Source of the DNA: Leptospira gomenensis
Lineage (GTDB): Bacteria > Spirochaetota > Leptospiria > Leptospirales > Leptospiraceae
Assembly: GCF_004770155.1 (NCBI RefSeq)
Contig: NZ_RQFA01000039.1
Location: 1 to 64,000, forward strand
Direction of reading: 5' to 3'
Length of the DNA stretch: 64,000 bases
The notes under the pieces were generated by a model. That model did not search any database, was not told the DNA's origin, and was given only the letters and a program-made list of their open reading frames with translations. Positions 29,963-43,579 of the stretch are shown here, piece after piece. Each line of letters starts with the position of its first letter. The first letter of the stretch is position 1. Both the position numbers and the translations under genes were made by a program.

Positions 29963-29982
29963 ACTGAGTGAAGTCACTCAGT
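29963..29982. terminator. Palindromic stem-loop between lipoprotein gene and exbB
   Basis: ACTGAGTG, loop AAGT, CACTCAGT forms a perfect eight-pair stem. On the minus strand it is followed by GTTTTA and an A-run; on the plus strand by TTTT. It may act as a partial terminator or processing site that lowers expression of exbB-exbD-tonB relative to the upstream receptor, or as an operator. Confidence 0.5.
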
Positions 29983-30003
29983 TTTCGATGCCGTTTTATT
30001 TCC

Positions 30004-30522
30004 TCATTCACCCGAGATACTTATGCAGGTTTTCGTACATGCGAAAGTTCCCGTGGACAAACCCGTTATCTGAGAAACTCCGCTTTGGGAACAGGTTCCC
30101 GATGAATTACGATTTTCCCAATACACTTTGTTACAATCCATCAGACAAGCCTTCGCCCTATCGGTGAACTTGGAGAAGGTAGCGGAGGAAAGTAATCCTG
30201 TGCAATAATTCTGATACGTTCCAAACGTCGCGTTTCCGCTGAACAGGGTTACAATTTCCACTTCCGTCAATGGAGTGGGAAGATCCGGCGCCTGGTCCAA
30301 ACAGGTTTTAGCCGCTTGCAAGGAAGAAACGCAGGATTGAAGCGGGTTCGTCGGAGGCAAAAGGAGATATTGCAGAATCACTCTTTGTTCGTTCTCTCGA
30401 TTGAAGCTATCGTCGTCGTTCGGAAGATTACAATTTGTAACGAGCCACAACGAAGCGGCAACGTATAAAAGCGATCGCAATCCGCTTTGCAGAAAAGTTT
30501 TCGTTCGCGTATGTCGTTTCAT
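30004..30522 (-). CDS. Cys-rich putative lipoprotein in the TonB cluster
   Basis: A 172-residue exported protein of unknown function. The signal peptide ends in SLWLVTNC, so Cys31 is the likely lipid site. The mature part holds eight further cysteines in CVSS, CLDQ, CTGL, CLMDC, CSQSG, CTKTC, which suggests disulphides in the periplasm or at the surface. The start ATG shares one base with the receptor stop (TGATG), so translation is coupled to the TonB-dependent receptor, and the two proteins may work together, for example in capturing the substrate. Confidence 0.72.
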   Translation of the reverse strand: MKRHTRTKTFLQSGLRSLLYVAASLWLVTNCNLPNDDDSFNRENEQRVILQYLLLPPTNPLQSCVSSLQAAKTCLDQAPDLPTPLTEVEIVTLFSGNATFGTYQNYCTGLLSSATFSKFTDRAKACLMDCNKVYWENRNSSGTCSQSGVSQITGLSTGTFACTKTCISISGE

Positions 30523-33179
30523 CAAAACTTCACCTCGATCCCCAGATTGAAAAAAGGAATTACCATTCCCCCCGGTAACGTCAAGGTTCCGAACGTGGGA
30601 CTCGGCCTAGGGTTGGTCGCCGAGTAAGGACGAGTGACGTCGAAATTTTCGCCGGATACGTTCTCGCGCATATATACGTTTATGATTTCCACGAACGTGT
30701 TTACGTATCCCCATTCGTAGTTGAGGAATCGGTCGAATCGGATGTCCAATCTATGATAATCCGCGAGACGTTTGGTGTTCGTATAATCGGCGCTATACGG
30801 ATTGCTCGCGGACTGAGGAACCCATATGATCTGTCCGTTGGCGGGGTTGGAAAACTGTCCTCCGTCGTCGCCCACGATCGGGGTAATCGGCGTGGAAGTA
30901 AGATACGACCATCTCGCTCCGAACTGCCAATTCTGACTGAACCTCCAACCGAACACCATGTTGATGATATGGGTTCTGTCGTATTCGTAAAGGGTCTCTT
31001 TGGAATTGTGATACGTCTGCGCCAGAAGTCTTTGTTCCGGTCCGGTGGCAACGGGCGCAGTCAAACCGTCGGGCTTATAAAGATTAGGATTTCTGAAGGT
31101 TTGCGACCAAGTATAGGAAATCCATCCGAACCAATCCCTGGTCCCCGGCGCGGCCGTTTTTCGGATTACGAACTCGTATCCGTGGGAACGTCCCGTGCCG
31201 TTATTCGAATAATTGAGCGGTTTATTGAGTATGTAAGGTTGTGTGAATTTTCCGTACGGATCCGGATTGGTTCCGATCATTTCGGTGATATACGGATCGG
31301 TTACGATCAAATTGGAGAATTCCTGTTTGAAAACCTCTCCTTTAAACTGCCATTCCGAAGTGATCTGCTGATCGACTCCTCCTCCGTACTTAAACGACTT
31401 TTGGAATTTTAAATGCGGATTTCCGCTCTGTTCCGAAAAACGAGTGTCCAGAGGAAAGTTATAATGATCTCCCGCTCCTCCGAAAACCGTCGTTCCTTTT
31501 CCGATTCCTTCGAACTTATAGGAAACCTGCGCCTTCGGTCCCAAAGCTCCGTTTTTGATATACGGAATATAATCGTAACGAACTCCGGGTTCGATCAACA
31601 ATCCTCCGAAGCGGATCTTCATCGTCGTATAACCGTTGTAATACTTTCCTCGAACGCGATTGGTATCGGGAACCGTACGGAAGTCCGGGCTGGAAGTGTC
31701 GTACGGGTTCGGATCCGGATTGTTCGGATCGGTTTGTTGGATCGTGGTTCCGGTGGTTTTATAATTGAGAAAACGAACTTCGGAGCCGAATTCCAAAGAG
31801 AAATGTTTGTTCGGGTCCCAATACGCGTCCTGACGAATTCCGTTGTAAGCCCCGCTTCCACGGTTCTTTCCTTTGATCGATCCCAAGGAAACGTTGAAGT
31901 CCGCGAACGGATCGTAACTGATGAACGTGATCCGATTGGAGAATTTTTCGATCGGTCTCCAGATATAACGGAAAGCCTGCGTACGATATCCCTGTCCCGC
32001 GGAAAGATTTCCTCCCGCAAACGCGGCGAATTGATCCTTGGTGGGATCGTTTTCCGCTTTGGGAGGAGGGTTCAACGCGAAGTCGTCCTTGGCTGTTAGG
32101 GAATAGAAAGAAATCTGGTGATGGTCGTTGAAGTTGTACACCATCTTTACCTGCGAATCCGTATAACGCGGAAGTCGGATTCCGTCGGGAAGCAGGCTGG
32201 AACCGGACAAGGTGCCTAACGTTTCGAAGGTTTTATCGATGTAACCCACTTTGACCGCGCCTAAAATGTAACCTTTCCCGCCTGCAAAGGTGGTTTGATA
32301 ATTCGCCGAAGCCGCCCATAAGGAGGTCAAAAAATTTCCCTGCGAACGTTCCACCTTATCCGGAGATTCGATCTCGATGACACCTCCCAGCGCATTATTG
32401 AAGTTAGCCGGAAGAACGCCGGTGTAAACGTCCATGGATTTGATCAGGTTCCCGTTGATCGTGGCAGTCAAACCGTCGAAGTGAAACGGATAAAAGATCG
32501 GAAGATCGTCGTAGAGATAAAGGTTTGTGTTCGGATCGGCGCCTCGAAACGAATAGTTGCTTGCCCCTCCGCCGAAGGCGGAAACGGGAACCACTCCGGG
32601 AATGGTTTCGATCGAACGCAACGGTTCTCCGAAGGTTCCGGGCATTCTTTTGATTTCCTCGAAACGAAGTTTGGTTCGAGACATGAGTTGTTTTTCACGT
32701 TCCCCGGTTACGTTGATCCCGCTTTTGGAAACTCCGCCGCCTCCGATTCCGGAAGAGGATTTATCCGTATAAATGACTACGGTTTCCGTTCCTTCCCCGA
32801 CTTCCTGTCGGATTTCCTGCATCCCCGTATCGCGCAGAATGCGGAACGTATACGTTCCCGGCGCGGGAACGACGGCTTGGAAATATCCATCGGCGTCGGT
32901 TTGATAGAATTTTTTGGTTTCGGAAACGCGGATCGATAGGTTGGGTTCTCCCAGATTTTTACTCCGGGAATAAACGCGGGCACGGAATGTGACCTCCGCG
33001 AACGCTTCCGTAAAGGGAAACGATAAAACCGCCAAAACGGCAAAAATTCCCTTAATAGGACCGAAATGGTTAGGCCGACGGAACCCTGACCCGATTCGAG
33101 AAAGTCCGCGGACCTCCGACGTATCGGATTCGAAAGGCGAAGTAGAAAGAACGACTAACGTATTGTTTTTGGATCTCAT
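30522..33179 (-). CDS. TonB-dependent outer-membrane receptor
   Basis: An 885-residue receptor. An unusually long N-region precedes the signal helix (about 41-61). Residues 62-145 form a carboxypeptidase-regulatory-like beta domain. A TonB-box-like GINVTGE is at 154-160. The plug follows (about 165-290, with RSIETIPGVVPVSAFGGGASNYSFRG split across it), then a 22-strand-type barrel ending in the aromatic terminal strand IEVKF. Such receptors import large or scarce solutes using TonB energy. The substrate is not evident. It lies 11 bases after one lipoprotein gene, overlaps another, and is followed by exbB-exbD-tonB. Confidence 0.9.
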   Translation of the reverse strand: MRSKNNTLVVLSTSPFESDTSEVRGLSRIGSGFRRPNHFGPIKGIFAVLAVLSFPFTEAFAEVTFRARVYSRSKNLGEPNLSIRVSETKKFYQTDADGYFQAVVPAPGTYTFRILRDTGMQEIRQEVGEGTETVVIYTDKSSSGIGGGGVSKSGINVTGEREKQLMSRTKLRFEEIKRMPGTFGEPLRSIETIPGVVPVSAFGGGASNYSFRGADPNTNLYLYDDLPIFYPFHFDGLTATINGNLIKSMDVYTGVLPANFNNALGGVIEIESPDKVERSQGNFLTSLWAASANYQTTFAGGKGYILGAVKVGYIDKTFETLGTLSGSSLLPDGIRLPRYTDSQVKMVYNFNDHHQISFYSLTAKDDFALNPPPKAENDPTKDQFAAFAGGNLSAGQGYRTQAFRYIWRPIEKFSNRITFISYDPFADFNVSLGSIKGKNRGSGAYNGIRQDAYWDPNKHFSLEFGSEVRFLNYKTTGTTIQQTDPNNPDPNPYDTSSPDFRTVPDTNRVRGKYYNGYTTMKIRFGGLLIEPGVRYDYIPYIKNGALGPKAQVSYKFEGIGKGTTVFGGAGDHYNFPLDTRFSEQSGNPHLKFQKSFKYGGGVDQQITSEWQFKGEVFKQEFSNLIVTDPYITEMIGTNPDPYGKFTQPYILNKPLNYSNNGTGRSHGYEFVIRKTAAPGTRDWFGWISYTWSQTFRNPNLYKPDGLTAPVATGPEQRLLAQTYHNSKETLYEYDRTHIINMVFGWRFSQNWQFGARWSYLTSTPITPIVGDDGGQFSNPANGQIIWVPQSASNPYSADYTNTKRLADYHRLDIRFDRFLNYEWGYVNTFVEIINVYMRENVSGENFDVTRPYSATNPRPSPTFGTLTLPGGMVIPFFNLGIEVKF

Positions 33180-33190
33180 CGTCTGCCTTT

Positions 33191-33652
33191 CTATATTTTA
33201 TTTTTAATGAAAACTTCCTGGAAATTGAGATACCAGGGGATGTCGTCCAACGGTTTATCGACGTAGATCAACACGCAGGCGAACGGATAGGAAACGAAAG
33301 GGCATTCGGATTTCGTAATGGCGATCGTACAAAGATCCAGATTTTTTTGCTGAACGTCCTCGACCACGACGGGGAAGGGAACCGGGATGGGAGTTCCGCA
33401 TTTGTTCGCCAAAAAACTCGCAGCGGCGTAAATCTGACTTTGAGAATCCTTCGGAGTAACCACCTCCGGACGAACACAATTCTGAGATAAAACGGACGCG
33501 AAGAAAAAAACCGAAACCAACGCAGCAAATTTCGACCGCCGACCGAAAACGGAAAGGGTTTTCCCGACGACTTCGTACAAATTAACTCGTCGAATCGCCG
33601 AACCGAATCCGATCCATTCTAAAAAACGAATATTCAATTCTTTGAATTTCAT
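33191..33652 (-). CDS. Putative lipoprotein, unknown function
   Basis: A 153-residue protein with a long basic N-region and a hydrophobic stretch (about 42-57) ending in VLSQNC, so Cys59 is the probable lipid site. The mature part is about 95 residues with four further Cys (KCGTP, LCTIA, ECPFV, FACVL). No family is recognised. The ATG at 33652 follows the previous stop by one base, with AAGGAAAG upstream, and the receptor gene begins 11 bases after its stop, so it belongs to the same transcription unit. Confidence 0.68.
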   Translation of the reverse strand: MKFKELNIRFLEWIGFGSAIRRVNLYEVVGKTLSVFGRRSKFAALVSVFFFASVLSQNCVRPEVVTPKDSQSQIYAAASFLANKCGTPIPVPFPVVVEDVQQKNLDLCTIAITKSECPFVSYPFACVLIYVDKPLDDIPWYLNFQEVFIKNKI

Positions 33653-33653
33653 A

Positions 33654-34229
33654 TCAATCTTTCCTTTTGCCTCCGACGGAAATTCCGCCGGATTCCGAAG
33701 GGGCGTTCGAAGAGGATCGTTTTCCGCCGCCGACGGAAATTCCTCCGGAGTTTTTGTTCACGGAAGAAGTTTCGGTTTTACCCGATTCGTTCTTTGTGTC
33801 CGGATCAGCGGGGGATTCCTTCGCCGCTTGTTCGAGTTTGAGGCGTTCCGCTTCCTCTCGATTTCCGATCACCTTCCCCTTGACTTTGAGAACGGAAACC
33901 GTTCCGAGAGGAAACATAACGTGTGTTTCGTGCCATACTTTGATATTGACGATACTTCTTCCCCCGGGGACCTTTTGTACGGCTTGGCTGAGGGCGTAGT
34001 CCATGCTGATCGGATTGGTCGCAGGGAAAAGACCGAGAACGAAAAAGGTCGAGGATTCCCCTTCCGCTTCTTCCAAAATATCGTATGAAGAAGAACGGAT
34101 GATCGTCGCCGAATCGTAAATTGCGGGAGATCGAACTCTTCCTCCCGGCTCGGTGGGAGTGGCCCCCATACAATGAATGAAAAAAAGAGTAGCGATCGTA
34201 AATAGATACCGTGGCAACGTCGGTGTCAC
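33654..34229 (-). CDS. Putative lipoprotein with C-terminal SGGISVGG repeats
   Basis: The frame is open from 34490, but the first 87 codons lack coding character and overlap a repeat-like region, so I start it at a GTG at 34229 (191 residues); a TTG at 34217 is the alternative. The signal helix ends in LFFIHC. A domain of about 90 residues includes ALSQAVQKV and SIVNIKVWHE, resembling the lipoprotein encoded next upstream. The C-terminal tail is Lys/Glu/Ser-rich and ends with two copies of SGGISVGG plus Lys-Arg. No ribosome binding site is clear, which lowers confidence in the start. One base separates it from the next gene. Confidence 0.62.
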   Translation of the reverse strand: MTPTLPRYLFTIATLFFIHCMGATPTEPGGRVRSPAIYDSATIIRSSSYDILEEAEGESSTFFVLGLFPATNPISMDYALSQAVQKVPGGRSIVNIKVWHETHVMFPLGTVSVLKVKGKVIGNREEAERLKLEQAAKESPADPDTKNESGKTETSSVNKNSGGISVGGGKRSSSNAPSESGGISVGGKRKD

Positions 34230-34461
34230 GGATAGGCGTTCGATCCTGGCAAGGAAAAAATGCGACTTTTGTAGGAGTTCCCACAGACGTTTTCTTCCTT
34301 GCGATAAGCATGATATTGTGGTAGAGAGGCTTTGTTGAAGTTTCCGCCACCCACCCCTCCACCCAATACCAGGGTGGGGCGCGCGTTTTACAAAAAAAAG
34401 TAGTGGTTCCGACGATCGGCCCTCTCCGTTACCACAGAGAGCTGCGGGCAATCTCCCCGAG
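34230..34461. repeat. Probable dispersed leptospiral intergenic repeat
   Basis: This non-coding gap between two lipoprotein genes carries the interrupted palindrome TGTAGGAGTTCCCACA (34270-34285) and a stem-loop CCACCC-AATACCA-GGGTGG (34359-34377). Its minus-strand frame reads LWELLQKSHFF, a phrase type I recall from many short spurious leptospiral ORFs. A related-looking phrase (WKHQNSSHFLKF) occurs in the gap at 46486-46954. The call as a repeat rests on this resemblance and on memory of the genus, not on a search. Confidence 0.4.
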
Positions 34462-34839
34462 TTATTTTTTTCTTTTGCCGCTTTGATCATTGGATGGATC
34501 CTCGAACTTGATCGCTTCCGCGTTGATATGAAGTCGATTTACGGTCAGAAACAGAAGAATGTATTTATCTGTCCAATAACGGATATTGATCAGAGCATCC
34601 GCTTCCTTTTCGGTAAGCATCTCCGTCATCAGTTTGTCGATCGGCGGCTCGGAAAGAGGAACACCGATGATTGCGATGTCCAGGGATCTCCACGTTTTAT
34701 GACCTTCGACCGGACCGAGAACCTTGTATTTACGATCGGCGACCGGAATGTTGCTGGTCGCAAGACCGGCAGAAGAAGTGGCACAATTCCAAAGAACGAA
34801 GGATATAAGAAAAAAAAGGATAAGCTGGAAACGTTTCAT
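34462..34839 (-). CDS. Putative lipoprotein, first gene of the TonB-receptor train
   Basis: A 125-residue exported protein whose signal peptide ends in FVLWNC (Cys18). The mature domain has KYKVLGPVEG, then EADALINIRYWTDKY. This resembles a small lipoprotein fold in which GADALINI-type strands are common, and it is similar in plan to the lipoprotein encoded downstream at 33654. I use the ATG at 34839 rather than the one five codons upstream because it starts the signal peptide directly. A tandem palindrome and a possible promoter lie 75-110 bases upstream. Confidence 0.75.
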   Translation of the reverse strand: MKRFQLILFFLISFVLWNCATSSAGLATSNIPVADRKYKVLGPVEGHKTWRSLDIAIIGVPLSEPPIDKLMTEMLTEKEADALINIRYWTDKYILLFLTVNRLHINAEAIKFEDPSNDQSGKRKK

Positions 34840-34914
34840 ACTACCTGCCTGCAATCGGAACCCATCCGAATCCCCCCGAACGGATTTTTATGTTTTTTCT
34901 CGGAGGGACAAAGT

Positions 34915-34943
34915 GTATCTACCAGATAGTATCTGCCAGATAC
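34915..34943. promoter_or_regulatory. Tandem palindromic operator candidate
   Basis: Two 15-base palindromes share one base: GTATCTACCAGATAG (34915-34929) and GTATCTGCCAGATAC (34929-34943). The second is perfect around a central C. The 14-base spacing puts the two sites on nearly the same face of the helix, as for a dimeric regulator binding twice. It is about 80 bases before the first gene of the lipoprotein-receptor-exbBD-tonB train. I found no other copy in the window. The regulator is unknown. Confidence 0.6.
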
Positions 34944-34951
34944 AGATGCAA
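34923..34951 (-). promoter_or_regulatory. Candidate sigma-70-type promoter overlapping the operator
   Basis: On the minus strand TTGCAT (34951-34946) and TATCTG (34928-34923) are separated by 17 bases. The -35 is good and the -10 weak. The spacer and -10 lie inside the tandem palindrome, which would suit repression. This is a by-eye prediction. Confidence 0.35.
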
Positions 34952-35200
34952 GAATAAATTCTTTTCGTTTTTCGAGATTTTGGGTCCTTTCTCTCGTTTT
35001 GAATCCTCATTTTTTGAAGTCAATCCGCGAACTCATAGAAAAAAAGTTCCGCCTTTGAAAAAAAAACGAATTTAAAAAAGATCTTACTAATCGGCGAATC
35101 TACGGGTTTCGGGAACCGATCGATTCTAAGGAAGGTCTTTTTCATTTATTCGCTACGATCCGACCCGATCAAACAGAACGTAATATTAAAAAATCCTAAT

Positions 35201-35602
35201 TCAATTAAGCCGAAAAATTACGGGGACCCGATGATGCATCTTAATCGGTTTTCCATTTAAAATACCCGGTTGCCAAGTTGCCCTTTCAACTATCTTTAAA
35301 GCGGCCTCGTCGAATCCGAACCCAATTTTTTCGGAACCAATTTTCGCACCTCGTAAATTCCCTTCTTCATCGATTTGTACAATCACTACCACCATCCTCT
35401 CCTGGATCCCGGCTTGTCTCGCCTCTAACGGAAAATATTCGGAAAGATCGAACTGGATTGACGGTTTCGGCATCCGATCTCCGTTGTAGGAATACAAGTA
35501 TCCTTCCGAATCCGAACCAGGGGCATTCAATTCAATCGGCTCCGCCGTTTTACAATTCGATAAAAATAGGGACAAAAGAGGCAAAATAGATAATAACTTC
35601 AT
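35201..35602 (-). CDS. Lipoprotein consisting of a TonB C-terminal-like domain
   Basis: A 133-residue protein. The signal peptide ends in LFLSNC (Cys17), so it is probably lipid-anchored. Almost all the rest (about 30-133) is a TonB C-terminal domain close to that of the tonB gene at 28228-28866: both have YLxSYNGD, DLxxxFPxxA, a VVVIVQIDEEGNL-like strand, GFGFDEAA, a W-x-P-G segment and HRVP near the end. The Ser-x3-His helix and spacer are missing, so it cannot couple to ExbB/ExbD in the usual way. It may bind receptors or modulate TonB. It lies upstream of the receptor train and 21 bases after meaB. Confidence 0.82.
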   Translation of the reverse strand: MKLLSILPLLSLFLSNCKTAEPIELNAPGSDSEGYLYSYNGDRMPKPSIQFDLSEYFPLEARQAGIQERMVVVIVQIDEEGNLRGAKIGSEKIGFGFDEAALKIVERATWQPGILNGKPIKMHHRVPVIFRLN

Positions 35603-35623
35603 AATATTCTCAATAGGAGATTC

Positions 35624-36676
<1,053 letters not shown>

Positions 36677-36690
36677 AGACGATTCTTCCC

Positions 36691-40772
<4,082 letters not shown>

Positions 40773-40800
40773 TTCGGTTTTTCTCTTTAGAATGAGGCCC

Positions 40801-40832
40801 TTACGAGGTTCTCTTTCTAGGGAACCTCGTAA
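40801..40832. promoter_or_regulatory. Perfect 11-base inverted repeat in the terC-mutA gap
   Basis: TTACGAGGTTC, ten bases, then GAACCTCGTAA. On the minus strand it lies after the terC stop and 29 bases before the mutA start. It has no T-run in that direction, so it may be a 3' stem for terC mRNA, a leader structure for mutA, or an operator for the methylmalonyl-CoA mutase operon. Confidence 0.6.
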
Positions 40833-40861
40833 GACTGCGGTGTAAAGTCAAAAACCCGTCC

Positions 40862-41854
<993 letters not shown>

Positions 41855-41944
41855 ATTCCCTCTTTGTTTTTTTGAGATTCCGAGATGACAAAAGTCACGG
41901 CTCTGTACAAAATTACAATCCCAATTCCCAGAAAGAAGGTTCAG

Positions 41945-42571
41945 ATGGTTCTACTCTTATTTTCGGTTTCCGCAATCGCACATTTGCTGACTTTGTACTT
42001 TGCTCCCGGTGAAATCGCCCTCAAATTAGGAACGAAACTCGTTCCGATTTTAATTCTTATTTTTTTCTCTTTCTTCGAAGGCGACTGGAAAGATAAGACC
42101 GGTAAGTTCATTCTGATCGGTTTGGTTTTTTCCCTTTTCGGAGATACGTTTCTCGCTTTGCCGGGAAATTATTTCGTCTTCGGTTTGGGTTCGTTTCTCG
42201 TGGCGCAGATTTTTTATTCGATCGGCTTTTCAGCGGGGAATCCGGTCCATATCCTTCGTTCGATTCCGTATTTCGTTTTCGGAGCTTCGTTCTATTTTTG
42301 GATTCTTCCCGGTTTGGGAAATTCGCTCCTGATACCGGTCGCGGTTTATGTGACCGCGATTTGTACGATGGGATGGAGGGCCGCCTCTCGGGAAAGCTCC
42401 CGCGCTTCGTATTGGAAAGCGTTTGCGGGCGCTCTCATCTTTATCGCTTCGGACAGTCTGATCGCGACGGGAAAATTCACTTCCGTGGCGGTTCCATGGA
42501 ACGGACTTTGGATCATGATCACATACTACGCGGCTCAGTTTCTCATCTATGATTCCGTGGAGGAAACGTAA
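41945..42571 (+). CDS. Lysoplasmalogenase (YhhN family)
   Basis: A membrane protein of 208 residues with about eight helices, matching the YhhN/TMEM86 family that cleaves the vinyl-ether bond of lysoplasmalogens. Family-like segments are GLVFSLFGDTFLAL, FVFGLGSFLVAQIFY and GALIFIASDSLIA, with conserved Asp residues inside helices. I chose the ATG at 41945 because AAGG lies five bases upstream and the protein then begins at its first helix; the frame also starts at an ATG at 41885, giving 228 residues. It is divergent from terC. Confidence 0.8.
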   Translation: MVLLLFSVSAIAHLLTLYFAPGEIALKLGTKLVPILILIFFSFFEGDWKDKTGKFILIGLVFSLFGDTFLALPGNYFVFGLGSFLVAQIFYSIGFSAGNPVHILRSIPYFVFGASFYFWILPGLGNSLLIPVAVYVTAICTMGWRAASRESSRASYWKAFAGALIFIASDSLIATGKFTSVAVPWNGLWIMITYYAAQFLIYDSVEET

Positions 42572-42634
42572 ATAATCATTGATTCGGCCCGGAAGGTAAC
42601 TAAGATAGCAAAGTAATATCGGAGAATCTGCCTA

Positions 42635-43567
42635 ATGAATATCAAACCCTTAAAAGAAACCACGTTTTTAGAAGCGGTCGCCGCCGCGATCCAGCACGAA
42701 AAGGATTACTTCGAATTTTACATGAGCACGTATGAAAAACTTCCTCCCGGAAATACCAAGGAACTTTTCGAAAGACTTGCCGAAGAAGTGGACGAACATA
42801 TCCGTTTTATCCAGGAGTTGTACGAACAGGCGGAAGGTTCCGAACTTCCGAACCTAAAACAACTTACGGCGATCCACAAGTTCCACGACAGCACTCTTCA
42901 GAAGTTGATGAACAAAGTGGAACGTACGATCTCCGGTCCGGGAAGCAAAGACGCGCACGAGGCTCTGGAACTTGCGATTCGGGAAGCGGAAAACAGCGTT
43001 TCGTTTTACGAAAAACTCATCAACAAGTTCGAAGACGTAAACATCAAATCCCTGTTCTCCAAACTCAAGGATTACAACCAAAATTATCAATCGCTTCTGG
43101 AAACGGAACTCAACGGTTTGGATCAATCCGGTTCGGGACAAGGAACTTTCTTTTGGGACGAACAAGCGGAAGAAGTCGTCAAAGCAGAATCCAAACCCGC
43201 AAAGACGGCCGCGCCGAAAAAACAAAAAACGACCTCGCCGGCTCAGAAACCGACGACCAACACAAAACCCGGGAACGTTTCCAAAACGCCGGTTGCCGTA
43301 GTAGGAAAACAGTCCGGCGCTACGATCGCAAAAACAACCGGATCGGCGGTTCCAAAGAAAAAAGCGGCGCCCAAAAAGCCCGCGAATCAAACCAAACCCG
43401 CCTCAACGATCGCCAAAAAGGCGACGCCTAAGAAAAAGGCTACGGCGAAAAAAGCCGGCTCTCAACCGAAAAAGTCCGTCAAAAAACCGATTTCAAAAAA
43501 GGCGACGCCTAAGAAAAAAGCGGCTCCTAAAAAGAAGTCCCCGGCCAAGGCGAAGAAAAAAAGATAA
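42635..43567 (+). CDS. Ferritin-like domain protein with histone H1-like basic tail
   Basis: A 310-residue protein of two parts. Residues 8-160 form a four-helix bundle of the ferritin/rubrerythrin type: Glu22 in QHEKDYFEFY and Glu51/Glu54/His55 in EEVDEH could be diiron ligands, while the second half keeps Glu117 and Glu119 but not a clear ExxH. From about 185 to the end the chain is a Lys/Ala/Pro/Thr-rich tail with repeated KKATPKKKA-type units, like histone H1 or the chlamydial Hc proteins, and probably binds DNA. The aminotransferase gene follows after 12 bases. Confidence 0.83.
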   Translation: MNIKPLKETTFLEAVAAAIQHEKDYFEFYMSTYEKLPPGNTKELFERLAEEVDEHIRFIQELYEQAEGSELPNLKQLTAIHKFHDSTLQKLMNKVERTISGPGSKDAHEALELAIREAENSVSFYEKLINKFEDVNIKSLFSKLKDYNQNYQSLLETELNGLDQSGSGQGTFFWDEQAEEVVKAESKPAKTAAPKKQKTTSPAQKPTTNTKPGNVSKTPVAVVGKQSGATIAKTTGSAVPKKKAAPKKPANQTKPASTIAKKATPKKKATAKKAGSQPKKSVKKPISKKATPKKKAAPKKKSPAKAKKKR

Positions 43568-43579
43568 TTAGGAATTTCA

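Larger units (their letters stand above)
34840..35200. other. Gene-free control region upstream of the TonB-receptor train
   Basis: 361 bases between two minus-strand genes. The left third carries the tandem palindrome and candidate promoter described separately, and a G-rich leader. The remainder (about 34955-35200) is A/T-rich with several A-runs; I see no gene, RNA or repeat in it, and no clear terminator for the TonB-domain lipoprotein that ends at 35201 further up the same strand. Confidence 0.5.

Noticed and set aside
34230..34490. N-terminal extension of the lipoprotein frame at 33654
   Set aside because: The first 87 codons have no coding character, lie in a repeat-like gap and precede the real signal peptide.
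40773..40861. Cobalamin riboswitch before mutA
   Set aside because: The gap is only 89 bases and lacks the B12-box; only a simple inverted repeat is present.
41855..41944. Manganese (yybP-ykoY) riboswitch before terC
   Set aside because: The leader is too short and shows none of the conserved loop sequences.
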